A stretch of 64,000 nt of DNA from Vespa crabro (GCF_910589235.1 NC_060955.1:10994837-11058836), one strand, 5' to 3'; counted from the stretch's first letter, positions 11,786 through 27,730 are shown. Notes: generated from the letters alone by a model not told the origin. Numbers and translations: made by a program.

Positions 11786-13600
11786 GTAACATTTCTCAAA
11801 CTGTGGCTCAAGTATTACTAAAGATTTCACGAAATTAACTTCGCGTATAGCGAAATTCGCGTATGTCGATTAAGTTTTTCGATAAAAATCATATGAAAAC
11901 GCCTATTTAAACATAGCAAACACGTTATATTCTTGTTATATTCTTTATTCTGCATCGATAGAATATAAAATCAATGAAATTGAACGAGATATCTACTTTT
12001 CGTTTTTCGACGATACGCGTATATGAGCGAAAAATCGTATATACGATGCGAAACAATGTTAAAACTTTGATTCCAATATAAAATAGATGTTTGATCTTAT
12101 GAAATGCAATGTTCTGCATCGATTGGTAACATTTTTCAAACTGTGGCGCAAGTATTACAAAAGATTTCACGAATTTAACTTCGCGTATAGCGAAATTCGC
12201 GTATGTCGATTAAGTTTTTCGATAAAAATCATATGAAAACGCCTATTTAAACATAGCAAACACGTTATATTCTTGTTATATTCTTTATTCTGCATCGATA
12301 GAATATAAAATCAATGAAATTGAACGAGATTTCAACTTTTCGTTTTTCGACGATACGCGTATATGAGCGAAAAATCGTATATACGATGCGAAACAATGTT
12401 AAAACTTTGATTCCAATATAAAATAGATGTTTGATCTTATGAAATGCAATGTTCTGCATCGATTGGTATCATTTTTCAAACTGTGGCTCAAGTATTACTA
12501 AAGATTTCACGAAATTAACTTCCCGTATAGCGAAATTCGCGTATGCCGATTACGTTTTTCGATAAAAATCATATGAAAACGCCTATTTAAACATAGTAAA
12601 AACGTTATCTTCTTGTTATATTCTTTATTCTGCATCGATAGAATACAAAATCAATGAAATTGAAGGAGATTTCAACTTTTCGTTTTTCGACGATACGCGT
12701 ATATGAGCGAAAAATCGTATATGCGATGCGAAACAATGTTAAAACTTAGATTCCAATATAAAATAGATGTTTGATCTTATGAAATGCAATGTTCTGCATC
12801 GATTGGTAACATTTCTCAAACTGTGGCTCAAGTATTACTAAAGATTTCACAAATTTAACTTCGCATATAGCGAAATTCGGGTATGTCGATTACGTTTTTC
12901 GATAAAAATCATATGAAAACGACTATTTATACATAGCAAAAACGTTATTTTCTTGTTATATTCTTTATTCTTCATCGATAGAATATAAAATCAATGAAAT
13001 TGAACGAGATATCAACTTTTCGTTTTTCGACGATACGCGTATATGAGCGAAAAATCGTATATACGATGCGAAACAATGTTAAAACTTTGATTCCAATATA
13101 AAATAGATGTTTGATCTTATGAAATGCAACGTTCTGAATCGATTGGTAACATTTTTCAAACTGTGGCGCAAGTATTACTAAAGATTTCACGAAATTAACT
13201 TCGCGTATAGCGAAATTCGCGTATGTCGATTAAGTTTTTGGATAAAAATCATATGAAAACGCCTATTTAAACATAGCAAATACGTTATATTCTTGTTATA
13301 TTCTTTATTCTGCATCGATAGAATATAAAATCAATGAAATTGAACGTGATATCTACTTTTCGTTTTTCGACGATACGCGTATATGAGCGAAAAATCTCAT
13401 ATACGAACGAAACAATGGTAAAACTTCGATTCCAATATAGAATAGATGTTTGATCTTATGAAATGCAGTGTTCTGCATCGATTGGTAAAATTTTTCAAAT
13501 TGTGGCGCAACTATTACTAAAGATTTCACGAAATTAACTTCGCGTATAGCGAAATTCGCGTATGTCGGTTAAGTTTTTCGATAAAAATCATATGAAAACG
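11785..13600 (+). repeat. Block repeated 53 monomers downstream (+17985 bp)
   Basis: Monomers at 11925, 12265 and 12972 have the same type order and spacing as those at 29910, 30250 and 30957, all at offset 17985. Shared markers include tattacaaaagatttcacgaattt, gaatacaaaatc and the attcgggtatg variant. The offset is 6 monomers larger than that of the adjacent block (15947), so about six monomers were gained between the two paired regions in the downstream copy, or lost upstream. After about 13600 the pairing breaks down to neighbouring offsets (15607 and 18325). Confidence 0.75.
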
Positions 13601-16600
13601 CCTATTTAAACATAGCAAACACGTTATATTCTTGTTATATTCTTTATTCTGCATCGATAGAATATAAAATCAATGAAATTGAACGAGATTTCAACTTTTC
13701 GTTTTTCGACGATGCGCGTATATGAGCGAAAAATCGTATATACGATGCGAAACAATGTTAAAACTTTGATTCCAATATAAAATAGATGTTTGATCTTATG
13801 AAATGCAACGTTCTGAATCGATTGGTAACATTTTTCAAACTGTGGCTCAAGTATTACTAAGATTTCACGAAATTAACTTCGCGTATAGCGAAATTCGCGT
13901 ATGCCGATTACGTTTTTCGATAAAAATCATATGAAAACGCCTATTTAAACATAGTAAAAACGTTATCTTCTTGTTATATTCTTTATTCTGCATCGATAGA
14001 ATATAAAATCAATGAAATTGAAGGAGATTTCAACTTTTCGTTTTTCGACGATACGCGTATATGAGCGAAAAATCGTATATGCGATGCGAAACAATGTTAA
14101 AACTTAGATTCCAATATAAAATAGATGTTTGATCTTATGAAATGCAATGTTCTGCATCGATTAGTAACATTTCTCAAACTGTGGCTCAAGTATTACTAAA
14201 GATTTCACGAAATTAACTTCCCGTATAGCGAAATTCGCGTATGCCGATTACGTTTTTCGATAAAAATCATATGAAAACGCCTATTTAAACATAGTAAAAA
14301 CGTTATCTTCTTGTTATATTCTTTATTCTGCATCGATAGAATACAAAATCAATGAAATTGAAGGAGATTTCAACTTTTCGTTTTTCGACGATACGCGTAT
14401 ATGAGCGAAAAATCGTATATGCGATGCGAAACAATGTTAAAACTTAGATTCCAATATAAAATAGATGTTTGATCTTATGAAATGCAATGTTCTGCATCGA
14501 TTGGTAACATTTCTCAAACTGTGGCTCAAGTATTACTAAAGATTTCACAAATTTAACTTCGCATATAGCGAAATTCGCGTATGTCGATTACGTTTATCGA
14601 TAAAAATCATATGAAAACGACTATTTATACATAGCAAAAACGTTATTTTCTTGTTATATTCTTTATTCTTCATCGATAGAATATAAAATCAATGAAATTG
14701 AACGAGATATCAACTTTTCGTTTTTCGACGATACGCGTATATGAGCGAAAAATCGTATATACGAACGAAACAATGTTAAAACTTAGATTCTAATATAAAA
14801 TAGATGTTTGATCTTATGAAATGCAACGTTCTGAATCGATTGGTAACATTTTTCAAACTGTGGCGCAAGTATTACTAAAGATTTCACGAAATTAACTTCG
14901 CGTATAGCGAAATTCGCGTATGTCGATTAAGTTTTTGGATAAAAATCATATGAAAACGCCTATTTAAACATAGCAAACACGTTATATTCTTGTTATATTC
15001 TTTATTCTGCATCGATAGAATATAAAATCAATGAAATTGAACGAGATATCTACTTTTCGTTTTTCGACGATACGCGTATATGAGCGAAAAATCTCATATA
15101 CGAACGAAACAATGTTAAAACTTCGATTCCAATATAGAATAGATGTTTGATCTTATGAAATGCAGTGTTCTGCATCGATTGGTAAAATTTTTCAAATTGT
15201 GGCGCAACTATTACTAAAGATTTCACGAAATTAACTTCGCGTATAGCGAAATTCGCGTATGTCGGTTAAGTTTTTCGATAAAAATCATATGAAAACGCCT
15301 ATTAAACATAGCAAACACGTTATATTCTTGTTATATTCTTTATTCTGCATGGATAGAATATAAAATCAATGAAATTGAACGAGATTTCAACTTTTCGTTT
15401 TTCGACGATACGCGTATATGAGCGAAAAATCGTATATACGATGCGAAACAATGTTAAAACTTCGATTCCAATATAAAATAGATGTTTGATCTTATGAAAT
15501 GCAATGTTCTGCATCGATTGGTAACATTTTTCAACTGTGGCGCAACTATTACTAAAGCTTTCACGAAATTAACTTCGCGTATAGCGAAATTCGCGTATGT
15601 CGGTTAAGTTTTTCGATAAAAATCATATGAAAACGCCTATTTAAACATAGCAAACACGTTATATTCTTGTTATATTCTTTATTCTGCATCGATAGAATAT
15701 AAAATCAATGAAATTGAACGAGATTTCAACTTTTCGTTTTTCGACGATACGCGTATATGAGCGAAAAATCGTATATACGATGTGAAACAATGTTAAAACT
15801 TTGATTCCAATATAAAATAGATGTTTGATCTTATGAAATGCAACGTTCTGAATCGATTGGTAACATTTTTCAAACTTTTCGCACAAGTATTACTAAAGAT
15901 TTCACGAAATTAACTTCGCGTATAGCGAAATTCGCGTATGTCGTTTAAGTTTTTGGATAAAAATCATATGAAAACGCCTATTTAAACATAGCAAACACGT
16001 TATATTCTTGTTATATTCTTTATTCTGCATCGATAGAATATAAAATCAATGAAATTGAACGAGATATCTACTTTTCGTTTTTCGACGATACGCGTATATG
16101 AGCGAAAAATCTCATATACGAACGAAACAATGTTAAAACTTCGATTCCAATATAAAATAGATGTTTGATCTTATGAAATGCAATTTTCTGCATCGATTGG
16201 TAAAATTTTTCAAATTGTGGCGCAACTATTACTAAAGATTTCACGAAATTAACTTCGCGTATAGCGAAATTCGCGTATGTCGGTTAAGTTTTTCGATAAA
16301 AATCATATGAAAACGCCTATTTAAACATAGTAAAAACGTTATCTTCTTGTTATATTCTTTATTCTGCATCGATAGAATATAAAATCAATGAAATTGAAGG
16401 AGATTTCAACTTTTCGTTTTTCGACGATACGCGTATATGAGCGAAAAATCGTATATGCGATGCGAAACAATGTTAAAACTTAGATTCCAATATAAAATAG
16501 ATGTTTGATCTTATGAAATGCAATGTTCTGCATCGATTAGTAACATTTCTCAAACTGTGGCTCAAGTATTACTAAAGATTTCACAAATTTAACTTCGCAT

Positions 16601-17949
16601 ATAGCGAAATTCGCGTATGTCGATTACGTTTATCGATAAAAATCATATGAAAACGACTATTTATACATAGCAAAAACGTTATTTTCTTGTTATATTCTTT
16701 ATTCTTCATCGATAGAATATCAAATCAATGAAATTGAACGAGATATCAACTTTTCGTTTTTCGACGATACGCGTATATGAGCGAAAAATCGTATATACGA
16801 ACGAAACAATGTTAAAACTTAGATTCCAATATAAAATAGATGTTTGATCTTATGAAATGCAATGTTCTGCATCGATTGGTAACATTTCTCAAACTGTGGC
16901 TCAAGTATTACTAAAGATTTCGCGAAATTAACTTCGCGTATAGCGAAATTCGCGTATGCCGGTTACGTTTTTCGATAAAAATCATATGAAAACGCCTATT
17001 TAAACATATTAAAAACGTTATATTCTTGTTATATTCTTTATTCTGCATCGATAGAATATAAAATCAATGAAATTGAACGAGATTTCAACTTTTCGTTTTT
17101 CGACGATACGCGTATATGAGCGAAAAATCGTATATACGATGCGAAACAATGTTAAAACTTCGATTCCAATATAAAATAGATGTTTGATCTTATGAAATGC
17201 AATGTTCTGCATCGATTGGTAACATTTTTCAAACTGTGGCGCAACTATTACTAAAGCTTTCACGAAATTAACTTCGCGTATAGCGAAATTCGCGTATGTC
17301 GGTTAAGTTTTTCGATAAAAATCATATGAAAACGCCTATTTAAACATAGCAAACACGTTATATTCTTGTTATATTCTTTATTCTGCATCGATAGAATATA
17401 AAATCAATGAAATTGAACGAGATTTCAACTTTTCGTTTTTCGACGATACGCGTATATGAGCGAAAAATCGTATATACGATGCGAAACAATGTTAAAACTT
17501 TGATTCCAATATAAAATAGATGTTTTATCTTATGAAATGCAACGTTCTGAATCGATTGGTAACATTTTTCAAACTGTGGCGCAAGTATTACTAAAGATTT
17601 CACGAAATTAACTTCGCGTATAGCGAAATTCGCGTATGTCGTTTAAGTTTTTGGATAAAAATCATATGAAAACGCCTATTTAAACATAGCAAACACGTTA
17701 TATTCTTGTTATATTCTTTATTCTGCATCGATAGAATATAAAATCAATGAAATTGAACGAGATATCTACTTTTCGTTTTTCGACGATACGCGTATATGAG
17801 CGAAAAATCTCATATACGAACGAAACAATGTTAAAACTTCGATTCCAATATAAAATTGATGTTTGATCTTATGAAATGCAATTTTCTGCATCGATTGGTA
17901 ACATTTTTCAAACTGTGGCGCAACTATTACTAAAGCTTTCACGAAATTA

Positions 17950-19590
17950 ACTTCGCGTATAGCGAAATTCGCGTATGTCGGTTAAGTTTTTCGATAAAAA
18001 TCATATGAAAACGCCTATTTAAACATAGCAAACACGTTATATTCTTGTTATATTCTTTATTCTGCATCGATAGAATATAAAATCAATGAAATTGAACGAG
18101 ATTTCAACTTTTCGTTTTTCGACGATACGCGTATATGAGCGAAAAATCGTATATACGATGCGAAACAATGTTAAAACTTTGATTCCAATATAAAATAGAT
18201 GTTTTATCTTATGAAATGCAACGTTCTGAATCGATTGGTAACATTTTTCAAACTGTGGCGCAAGTATTACTAAAGATTTCACGAAATTAACTTCGCGTAT
18301 AGCGAAATTCGCGTATGTCGTTTAAGTTTTTGGATAAAAATCATATGAAAACGCCTATTTAAACATAGCAAACACGTTATATTCTTGTTATATTCTTTAT
18401 TCTGCATCGATAGAATATAAAATCAATGAAATTGAACGAGATATCTACTTTTCGTTTTTCGACGATACGCGTATATGAGCGAAAAATCTCATATACGAAC
18501 GAAACAATGTTAAAACTTCGATTCCAATATAAAATTGATGTTTGATCTTATGAAATGCAATTTTCTGCATCGATTGGTAAAATTTTTCAAATTGTGGCGC
18601 AACTATTACTAAAGATTTCACGAAATTAACTTCGCGTATAGCGAAATTCGCGTATGTCGGTTACGTTTTTCGATAAAAATCATATGAAAACGCCTATTTA
18701 ACCATAGCAAACACGTTATATTCTTGTTATATTCTTTATTCTGCTTCGATAGAATATAAAATCAATGAAATTGAACGAGATATCTACTTTTCGTTTTTCG
18801 ACGATACGCGTATATGAGCGAAATATCGTATATACGATGCGAAACAATGATAAAACTTTGATTCCAATATAAAATAGATGTTTGATCTTATGAAATGCAA
18901 TGTTCTGCATCGATTGGTATCATTTTTCAAACTGTGGCTCAAGTATTTCTAAAGATTTCACGAAATTAACTTCGCGTATAGCGAAATTCGCGTATGCCGA
19001 TTACGTTTTTCGATTAAAATCATATGAAAACGCCTATTTAAACATAGTAAAAACGTTATCTTCTTGTTATATTCTTTATTCTGCATCGATAGAATATAAA
19101 ATCAATGAAATTGAAGGAGATTTCAACTTTTCCTTTTTCGACGATACGCGTATATGAGCGAAAAATCGTATATGCGATGCGAAACAATGTTAAAACTTAG
19201 ATTCCAATATAAAATAGATGTTTGATCTTATGAAATGCAATGTTCTGCATCGATTAGTAACATTTCTCAAACTGTGGCTCAAGTATTACTAAAGATTTCA
19301 CAAATTTAACTTCGCATATAGCGAAATTCGCGTATGTCGATTACGTTTATCGATAAAAATCATATGAAAACGACTATTTATACATAGCAAAAACGTTATT
19401 TTCTTGTTATATTCTTTATTCTTCATCGATAGAATATAAAATCAATGAAATTGAACGAGATATCAACTTTTCGTTTTTCGACGATACGCGTATATGAGCG
19501 AAAAATCGTATATACGAACGAAACAATGTTAAAACTTAGATTCCAATATAAAATAGATGTTTGATCTTATGAAATGCAATGTTCTGCATC
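17950..19590 (+). repeat. Block repeated 44 monomers downstream (+14930 bp)
   Basis: Matches about 32880-34520 at offset 14930. Private variants coincide: cgattaaaatc at 19011 and 33941, gcgaaatatcg near 18818 and 33748, and ttaaccatagc near 18700 and 33630. The left limit is near gctttcacg versus gatttcgcg. On the right, after about 19590, the two copies continue with different monomer types. The offset differs from the neighbouring +15947 block by three monomers, another sign of intervening gains or losses. Confidence 0.78.
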
Positions 19591-21379
19591 GATTGGTAAC
19601 ATTTTTCAAACTGTGGCGCAACTATTACTAAAGCTTTCACGAAATTAACTTCGCGTATAGCGAAATTCGCGTATGTCGGTTAAGTTTTTCGATAAAAATC
19701 ATATGAAAACGCCTATTTAAACATAGCAAACACGTTATATTCTTGTTATATTCTTTATTCTGCATCGATAGAATATAAAAACAATGAAATTGAACGAGAT
19801 TTCAACTTTTCGTTTTTCGACGATACGCGTATATGAGCGAAAAATCGTATATACGATGCGAAACAATGTTAAAACTTTGATTCCAATATAAAATAGATGT
19901 TTGATCTTATGAAATGCAACGTTCTGAATCGATTGGTAACATTTTTCAAACTGTGGCGCAAGTATTACTAAAGATTTCACGAAATTAACTTCGCGTATAG
20001 CGAAATTCGCGTATGTCGTTTAAGTTTTTGGATAAAAATCATATGAAAACGCCTATTTAAACATAGCAAACACGTTATATTCTTGTTATATTCTTTATTC
20101 TGCATCGATAGAATATAAAATCAATGAAATTGAACGAGATATCTACTTTTCGTTTTTCGACGATACGCGTATATGAGCGAAAAATCTCATATACGAACGA
20201 AACAATGTTAAAACTTCGATTCCAATATAAAATAGATGTTTGATCTTATGAAATGCAATGTTCTGCATCGATTAGTAACATTTCTCAAACTGTGGCTCAA
20301 GTATTACTAAAGATTTCACAAATTTAACTTCGCATATAGCGAAATTCGCGTATGTCGATTACGTTTATCGATAAAAATCATATGAAAACGACTATTTATA
20401 CATAGCAAAAACGTTATTTTCTTGTTATATTCTTTATTCTTCATCGATAGAATATAAAATCAATGAAATTGAACGAGATATCAACTTTTCGTTTTTCGAC
20501 GATACGCGTATATGAGCGAAAAATCGTATATACGAACGAAACAATGTTAAAACTTAGATTCCAATATAAAATAGATGTTTGATCTTATGAAATGCAACGT
20601 TCTGCATCGATTGGTAACATTTCTCAAACTGTGGCTCAAGTATTACTAAAGATTTCGCGAAATTAACTTCGCGTATAGCGAAATTCGCGTATGCCGGTTA
20701 CGTTTTTCGATAAAAATCATATGAAAACGCCTATTTAAACATAGTAAAAACGTTATATTCTTGTTATATTCTTTATTCTGCATCGATAGAATATAAAATC
20801 AATGAAATTGAACGAGATTTCAACTTTTCGTTTTTCGACGATACGCGTATATGAGCGAAAAATCGTATATACGATGCGAAACAATGTTAAAACTTCGATT
20901 CCAATATAAAATAGATGTTTGATCTTATGAAATGCAATGTTCTGCATCGATTGGTAACATTTTTCAAACTGTGGCGCAACTATTACTAAAGCTTTCACGA
21001 AATTAACTTCGCGTATAGCGAAATTCGCGTATGTCGGTTAAGTTTTTCGATAAAAATCATATGAAAACGCCTATTTAAACATAGCAAACACGTTATATTC
21101 TTGTTATATTCTTTATTCTGCATCGATAGAATATAAAATCAATGAAATTGAACGAGATTTCAACTTTTCGTTTTTCGACGATACGCGTATATGAGCGAAA
21201 AATCGTATATACGATGCGAAACAATGTTAAAACTTTGATTCCAATATAAAATAGATGTTTGATCTTATGAAATGCAACGTTCTGAATCGATTGGTAACAT
21301 TTTTCAAACTGTGGCGCAAGTATTACTAAAGATTTCACGAAATTAACTTCGCGTATAGCGAAATTCGCGTATGTCGTTT

Positions 21380-24300
21380 AAGTTTTTGGATAAAAATCAT
21401 ATGAAAACGCCTATTTAAACATAGCAAACACGTTATATTCTTGTTATATTCTTTATTCTGCATCGATAGAATATAAAATCAATGAAATTGAACGAGATAT
21501 CTACTTTTCGTTTTTCGACGATACGCGTATATGAGCGAAAAATCTCATATACGAACGAAACAATGTTAAAACTTCGATTCCAATATAAAATAGATGTTTG
21601 ATCTTATGAAATGCAATTTTCTGCATCGATTGGTAAAATTTTTCAAATTGTGGCGCAACTATTACTAAAGATTTCACGAAATTAACTTCGCGTATAGCGA
21701 AATTCGCGTATGTCGGTTAAGTATTTCGATAAAAATCATATGAAAACGCCTATTTAAACATAGCAAACACGTTATATTCTTGTTATATTCTATATTCTGC
21801 ATCGATAGAATATGAAATCAATGAAATTGAACGAGATTTCAACTTTTCGTTTTTCGACGTTACGCGTATATGAGCGAAAAATCGTATATACGATGCGAAA
21901 CAATGTTAAAACTTTGATTCCAATATAAAATAGATGTTTGATCTTATGAAATGCAATGTTCTGCATCGATTGGTAACATTTCTCAAACTGTGGCTCAAGT
22001 ATTACTAAAGATTTCGCGAAATTAACTTCGCGTATAGCGAAATTCGCGTATGCCGATTACGTTTTTCGATAAAAATCATATGAAAACGCCTATTTAAACA
22101 TAGTAAAAACGTTATATTCTTGTTATATTCTTTATTCTGCATCGATAGAATATAAAATCAATGAAATTGAACGAGATTTCAACTTTTCGTTTTTCGACGA
22201 TACGCGTATATGAGCGAAAAATCGTATATACGATGCGAAACAATGTTAAAACTTAGATTCCAATATAAAATAGATGTTTGATCTTATGAAATGCAATGTT
22301 CTGCATCGATTGGTAACATTTCTCAAACTGTGGCGCAACTATTACTAAAGATTTCACGAAATTAACTTCGCGTATAGCGAAATTCGCGTATGCCGATTAC
22401 GTTTTTCGATCAAAATCATATGAAAACGCCTATTTAAACATAGTAGAAACGTTATATTCTTGTTATATTCTTTATTCTGCATCGATAGAATATAAAATCA
22501 ATGAAATTGAACGAGATTTCAACTTTTCGTTTTTCGACGATACGCGTATATGAGCGAAAAATCGTATATGCGATGCGAAACAATGTTAAAACTTAGATTC
22601 CAATATAAAATAGATGTTTGATCTTATGAAATGCAATGTTCTGCATCGATTGGTAACATTTCTCAAACTGTGGCTCAAGTATTACTAAAGATTTCACAAA
22701 TTTAACTTCGCATATAGCGAAATTCGCGTATGTCGATTACGTTTATCGATAAAAATCATATGAAAACGACTATTTATACATAGCAAAAACGTTATTTTCT
22801 TGTTATATTCTTTATTCTTCATCGATAGAATATAAAATCAATGAAATTGAACGAGATATCAACTTTTCGTTTTTCGACGATACGCGTATATGAGCGAAAA
22901 ATCGTATATACGAACGAAACAATGTTAAAACTTAGATTCCAATATAAAATAGATGTTTGATCTTATGAAATGCAATGTTCTGCATCGATTGGTAACATTT
23001 CTCAAACTGTGGCTCAAGTATTACTAAAGATTTCGCGAAATTAACTTCGCGTATAGCGAAATTCGCGTATGCCGGTTACGTTTTTCGATAAAAATCATAT
23101 GAAAACGACTATTTATACATAGCAAAAACGTTATTTTCTTGTTATATTCTTTATTCTTCATCGATAGAATATAAAATCAATGAAATTGAACGAGATATCA
23201 ACTTTTCGTTTTTCGACGATACGCGTATATGAGCGAAAAATCGTATATACGAACGAAACAATGTTAAAACTTAGATTCCAATATAAAATAGATGTTTGAT
23301 CTTATGAAATGCAATGTTCTGCATCGATTGGTAACATTTCTCAAACTGTGGCTCAAGTATTACTAAAGATTTCGCGAAATTAACTTCGCGTATAGCGAAA
23401 TTCGCGTATGCCGGTTACGTTTTTCGATAAAAATCATATGAAAACGCCTATTTAAACATAGTAAAAACGTTAAATTCTTGTTATATTCTTTATTCTGCAT
23501 CGATAGAATATAAAATCAATGAAATTGAAGGAGATTTCAACTTTTCGTTTTTCGACGATACGCGTATATGAGCGAAAAATCGTATATACGATGCGAAACA
23601 ATGTTAAAACTTCGATTCCAATATAAAATAGATGTTTGATCTTATGAAATGCAATGTTCTGCATCGATTGGTAACATTTTTCAAACTGTGGCGCAACTAT
23701 TACTAAAGATTTCACGAAATTAACTTCGCGTATAGCGAAATTCGCGTATGTCGGTTAAGTTTTTCGATAAAAATCATATGAAAACGCCAATTTAAACATA
23801 GCAAACACCTTATATTCTTGTTATATTCTTTATTCTGCATCGATAGAATATAAAATCAATGAAATTGAACGAGATTTCAACTTTTCGTTTTTCGACGATA
23901 CGCGTATATGAGCGCAAAATCGTATATACGATGCGAAACAATGTTAAAACTTTGATTCCAATATAAAATAGATGTTTCATCTTATGAAATGCAACGTTCT
24001 GAATCGATTGGTAACATTTTTCAAACTGTGGCGCAAGTATTACTAAAGATTTCACGAAATTAACTTCGCGTATAGCGAAATTCGCGTATGTCGATTAAGT
24101 TTTTGGATAAAAATCATATGAAAACGCCTATTTAAACATAGCAAACACGTTATATTCTTGTTATATTCTTTATTCTGCATCGATAGAATATAAAATCAAT
24201 GAAATTGAACAAGATATCTACTTTTCGTTTTTCGACGATACGCGTATATGAGCGAAAAATCTCATATACGAACGAAACAATGTTAAAACTTCGATTCCAA

Positions 24301-27300
24301 TATAAAATAGATGTTTGATCTTATGAAATGCAATTTTCTGCATCGATTGGTAAAATTTTTCAAATTGTGGCGCAACTATTACTAAAGATTTCACGAAATT
24401 AACTTCGCGTATAGCGAAATTCGCGTATGTCGGTTAAGTATTTCGATAAAAATCATATGAAAACGCCTATTTAAACATAGCAAACACGTTATATTCTTGT
24501 TATATTCTATATTCTGCATCGATAGAATATGAAATCAATGAAATTGAACGAGATTTCAACTTTTCGTTTTTCGACGATACGCGTATATGAGCGAAAAATC
24601 GTATATACGATGCGAAACAATGTTAAAACTTTGATTCCAATATAAAATAGATGTTTGATCTTATGAAATGCAATGTTCTGCATCGATTGGTAACATTTCT
24701 CAAACTGTGGCTCAAGTATTACTAAAGATTTCGCGAAATTAACTTCGCGTATAGCGAAATTCGCGTATGCCGATTACGTTTTTCGATAAAAATCATATGA
24801 AAACGCCTATTTAAACATAGTAAAAACGTTATATTCTTGTTATATTCTTTATTCTGCATCGATAGAATATAAGATCAATGAAATTGAACGAGATTTCAAC
24901 TTTTCGTTTTTCGACGATACGCGTATATGAGCGAAAAATCGTATATACGATGCGAAACAATGTTAAAACTTAGATTCCAATATAAAATAGATGTTTGATC
25001 TTATGAAATGCAATGTTCTGCATCGATTGGTAACATTTCTCAAACTGTGGCTCAAGTATTACTAAAGATTTCGCGAAATTAACTTCGCGTATAGCGAAAT
25101 TCGCGTATGCCGGTTACGTTTTTCGATAAAAATCATATGAAAACGCCTATTTAAACATAGTAAAAACGTTATATTCTTGTTATATTCTTTATTCTGCATC
25201 GATAGAATATAAAATCAATGAAATTGAAGGAGATTTCAACTTTTCGTTTTTCGACGATACGCGTATATGAGCGAAAAATCGTATATACGATGCGAAACAA
25301 TGTTAAAACTTCGATTCCAATATAAAATAGATGTTTGATCTTATGAAATGCAATGTTCTGCATCGATTGGTAACATTTTTCAAACTGTGGCGCAACTATT
25401 ACTAAAGATTTCACGAAATTAACTTCGCGTATAGCGAAATTCGCGTATGTCGGTTAAGTTTTTCGATAAAAATCATATGAAAACGCCAATTTAAACATAG
25501 CAAACACGTTATATTCTTGTTATATTCTTTATTCTGCATCGATAGAATATAAAATCAATGAAATTGAAAGAGATTTCAACTTTTCGTTTTTCGACGATAC
25601 GCGTATATGAGCGAAAAATCGTATATACGATGCGAAACAATGTTAAAACTTTGATTCCAATATAAAATAGATGTTTGATCTTATGAAATGCAACGTTCTG
25701 AATCGATTGGTAACATTTTTCAAACTGTGGCGCAAGTATTACTAAAGATTTCACGAAATTAACTTCGCGTATGTCGATTAAGTTTTTGGATAAAAATCAT
25801 ATGAAAACGCCTATTTAAACATAGCAAACACGTTATATTCTTGTTATATTCTTTATTCTGCATCGATAGAATATAAAATCAATGAAATTGAACGAGATAT
25901 CTACTTTTCGTTTTTCGACGATACGCGTATATGAGCGAAAAATCTCATATACGAACGAAACAATGTTAAAACTTCGATTCCAATATAAAATAGATGTTTG
26001 ATCTTATGAAATGCAATTTTCTGCATCGATTGGTAAAATTTTTCAAATTGTGGCGCAACTATTACTAAAGATTTCACGAAATTAACTTCGCGTATAGCGA
26101 AATTCGCGTATGTCGGTTAAGTTTTTCGATAAAAATCATATGAAAACGCATATTTAAACATAGCAAACACGTTATATTCTTGTTATATTCTATATTCTGC
26201 ATCGATAGAATATGAAATCAATGAAATTGAACGAGATTTCAACTTTTCGTTTTTCGACGATACGCGTATATGAGCGAAAAATCGTATATACGATGCGAAA
26301 CAATGTTAAAACTTTGATTCCAATATAAAATAGATGTTTGATCTTATGAAATGCAATGTTCTGCATCGATTGGTAACATTTCTCAAACTGTGGCTCAAGT
26401 ATTACTAAAGATTTCGCGAAATTAACTTCGCGTATAGCGAAATTCGCGTATGCCGATTACGTTTTTCGATAAAAATCATATGAAAACGCCTATTTAAACA
26501 TAGTAAAAACGTTATATTCTAGTTATATTCTTTATTCTGCATCGATGGAATATAAAATCAATGAAATTGAACGAGATTTCAACTTTTCGTTTTTCGACGA
26601 TACGCGTATATGAGCGAAAAATCGTATATACGATGCGAAACAATGTTAAAACTTAGATTCCAATATAAAATAGATGTTTGATCTTATGAAATGCAATGTT
26701 CTGCATCGATTGGTAACATTTCTCAAACTGTGGCGCAACTATTACTAAAGATTTCACGAAATTAACTTCATGTATAGCGAAATTCGCGTATGCCGATTAC
26801 GTTTTTCGATAAAAATCATATGAAAACGCCTATTTAAACATAGTAAAAACGTTATATTCTTGTTATATTCTTTATTCTGCATCGATAGAATATAAAATCA
26901 ATGAAATTGAACGAGATTTCAACTTTTCGTTTTTCGACGATACGCGTATATGAGCGAAAAATCGTATATGCGATGCGAAACATTGTTAAAACTTAGATTC
27001 CAATATAAAATAGATGTTTGATCTTATGAAATGCAATGTTCTGCATCGATTGGTAACATTTCTCAAACTGTGGCTCAAGTATTACTAAAGATTTCACAAA
27101 TTTAACTTCGCATATAGCGAAATTCGCGTATGTCGATTACGTTTATCGATAAAAATCATATGAAAACGACTATTTATACATAGCAAAAACGTTATTTTCT
27201 TGTTATATTCTTTATTCTTCATCGATAGAATATAAAATCAATGAAATTGAACGAGATATCAACTTTTCGTTTTTCGACGATACGCGTATATGAGCGAAAA

Positions 27301-27730
27301 ATCGTATATACGATGCGAAACAATGTTAAAGCTTTGATTCCAATATAAATTAGATGTTTGACCTTATGAAATGCAATGTTCTGCATCGATTGGTAACATT
27401 TCTCAAACTGTGGCTCAAGTATTACTAAAGATTTCGCGAAATTAACTTCGCGTATAGCGAAATTCGCGTATGCCGATTACGTTTTTCGATAAAAATCATA
27501 TGAAAACGCCTATTTAAACATAGTAAAAACGTTATATTCTTGTTATATTCTTTATTCTGCATCGATAGAATATAAAATCAATGAAATTGAACGAGATTTC
27601 AACTTTTCGTTTTTCGACGATACGCGTATATGAGCGAAAAATCGTATATACGATGCGAAACAATGTTAAAACTTAGATTCCAATATAAAATAGATGTTTG
27701 ATCTTATGAAATGCAATGTTCTGCATCGAT
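21380..27730 (+). repeat. Downstream copy of the 47-monomer-displaced segmental duplication
   Basis: Partner of about 5430-11785 at +15947 bp. It is collinear throughout, including the shortened monomer at about 25760 that lacks the same 16 bp as the one at about 9815. Differences seen include gaacaagat near 24209 (gaacgagat upstream), gatacgcg near 24580 (gatatgcg near 8632), and acttagattcc near 22593 (acttcgattcc near 6646). Such high similarity over more than 18 monomers, against much larger differences between adjacent monomers, shows block duplication rather than monomer-by-monomer homogenisation. Confidence 0.85.

Noticed and set aside
12860..12890. A CENP-B box-like motif around ttcgggtatg.
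   Set aside because: The cggg core is there in a subset of monomers, but the required ttcg at the correct distance upstream is not (atag is found), so the box pattern is not met.
18900..19157. Plus-strand open frame of 85 codons, also at 33830-34087.
   Set aside because: Both lie in the two copies of one duplicated block and exist only because that block lacks certain stops. Same repeat sequence on the other strand.
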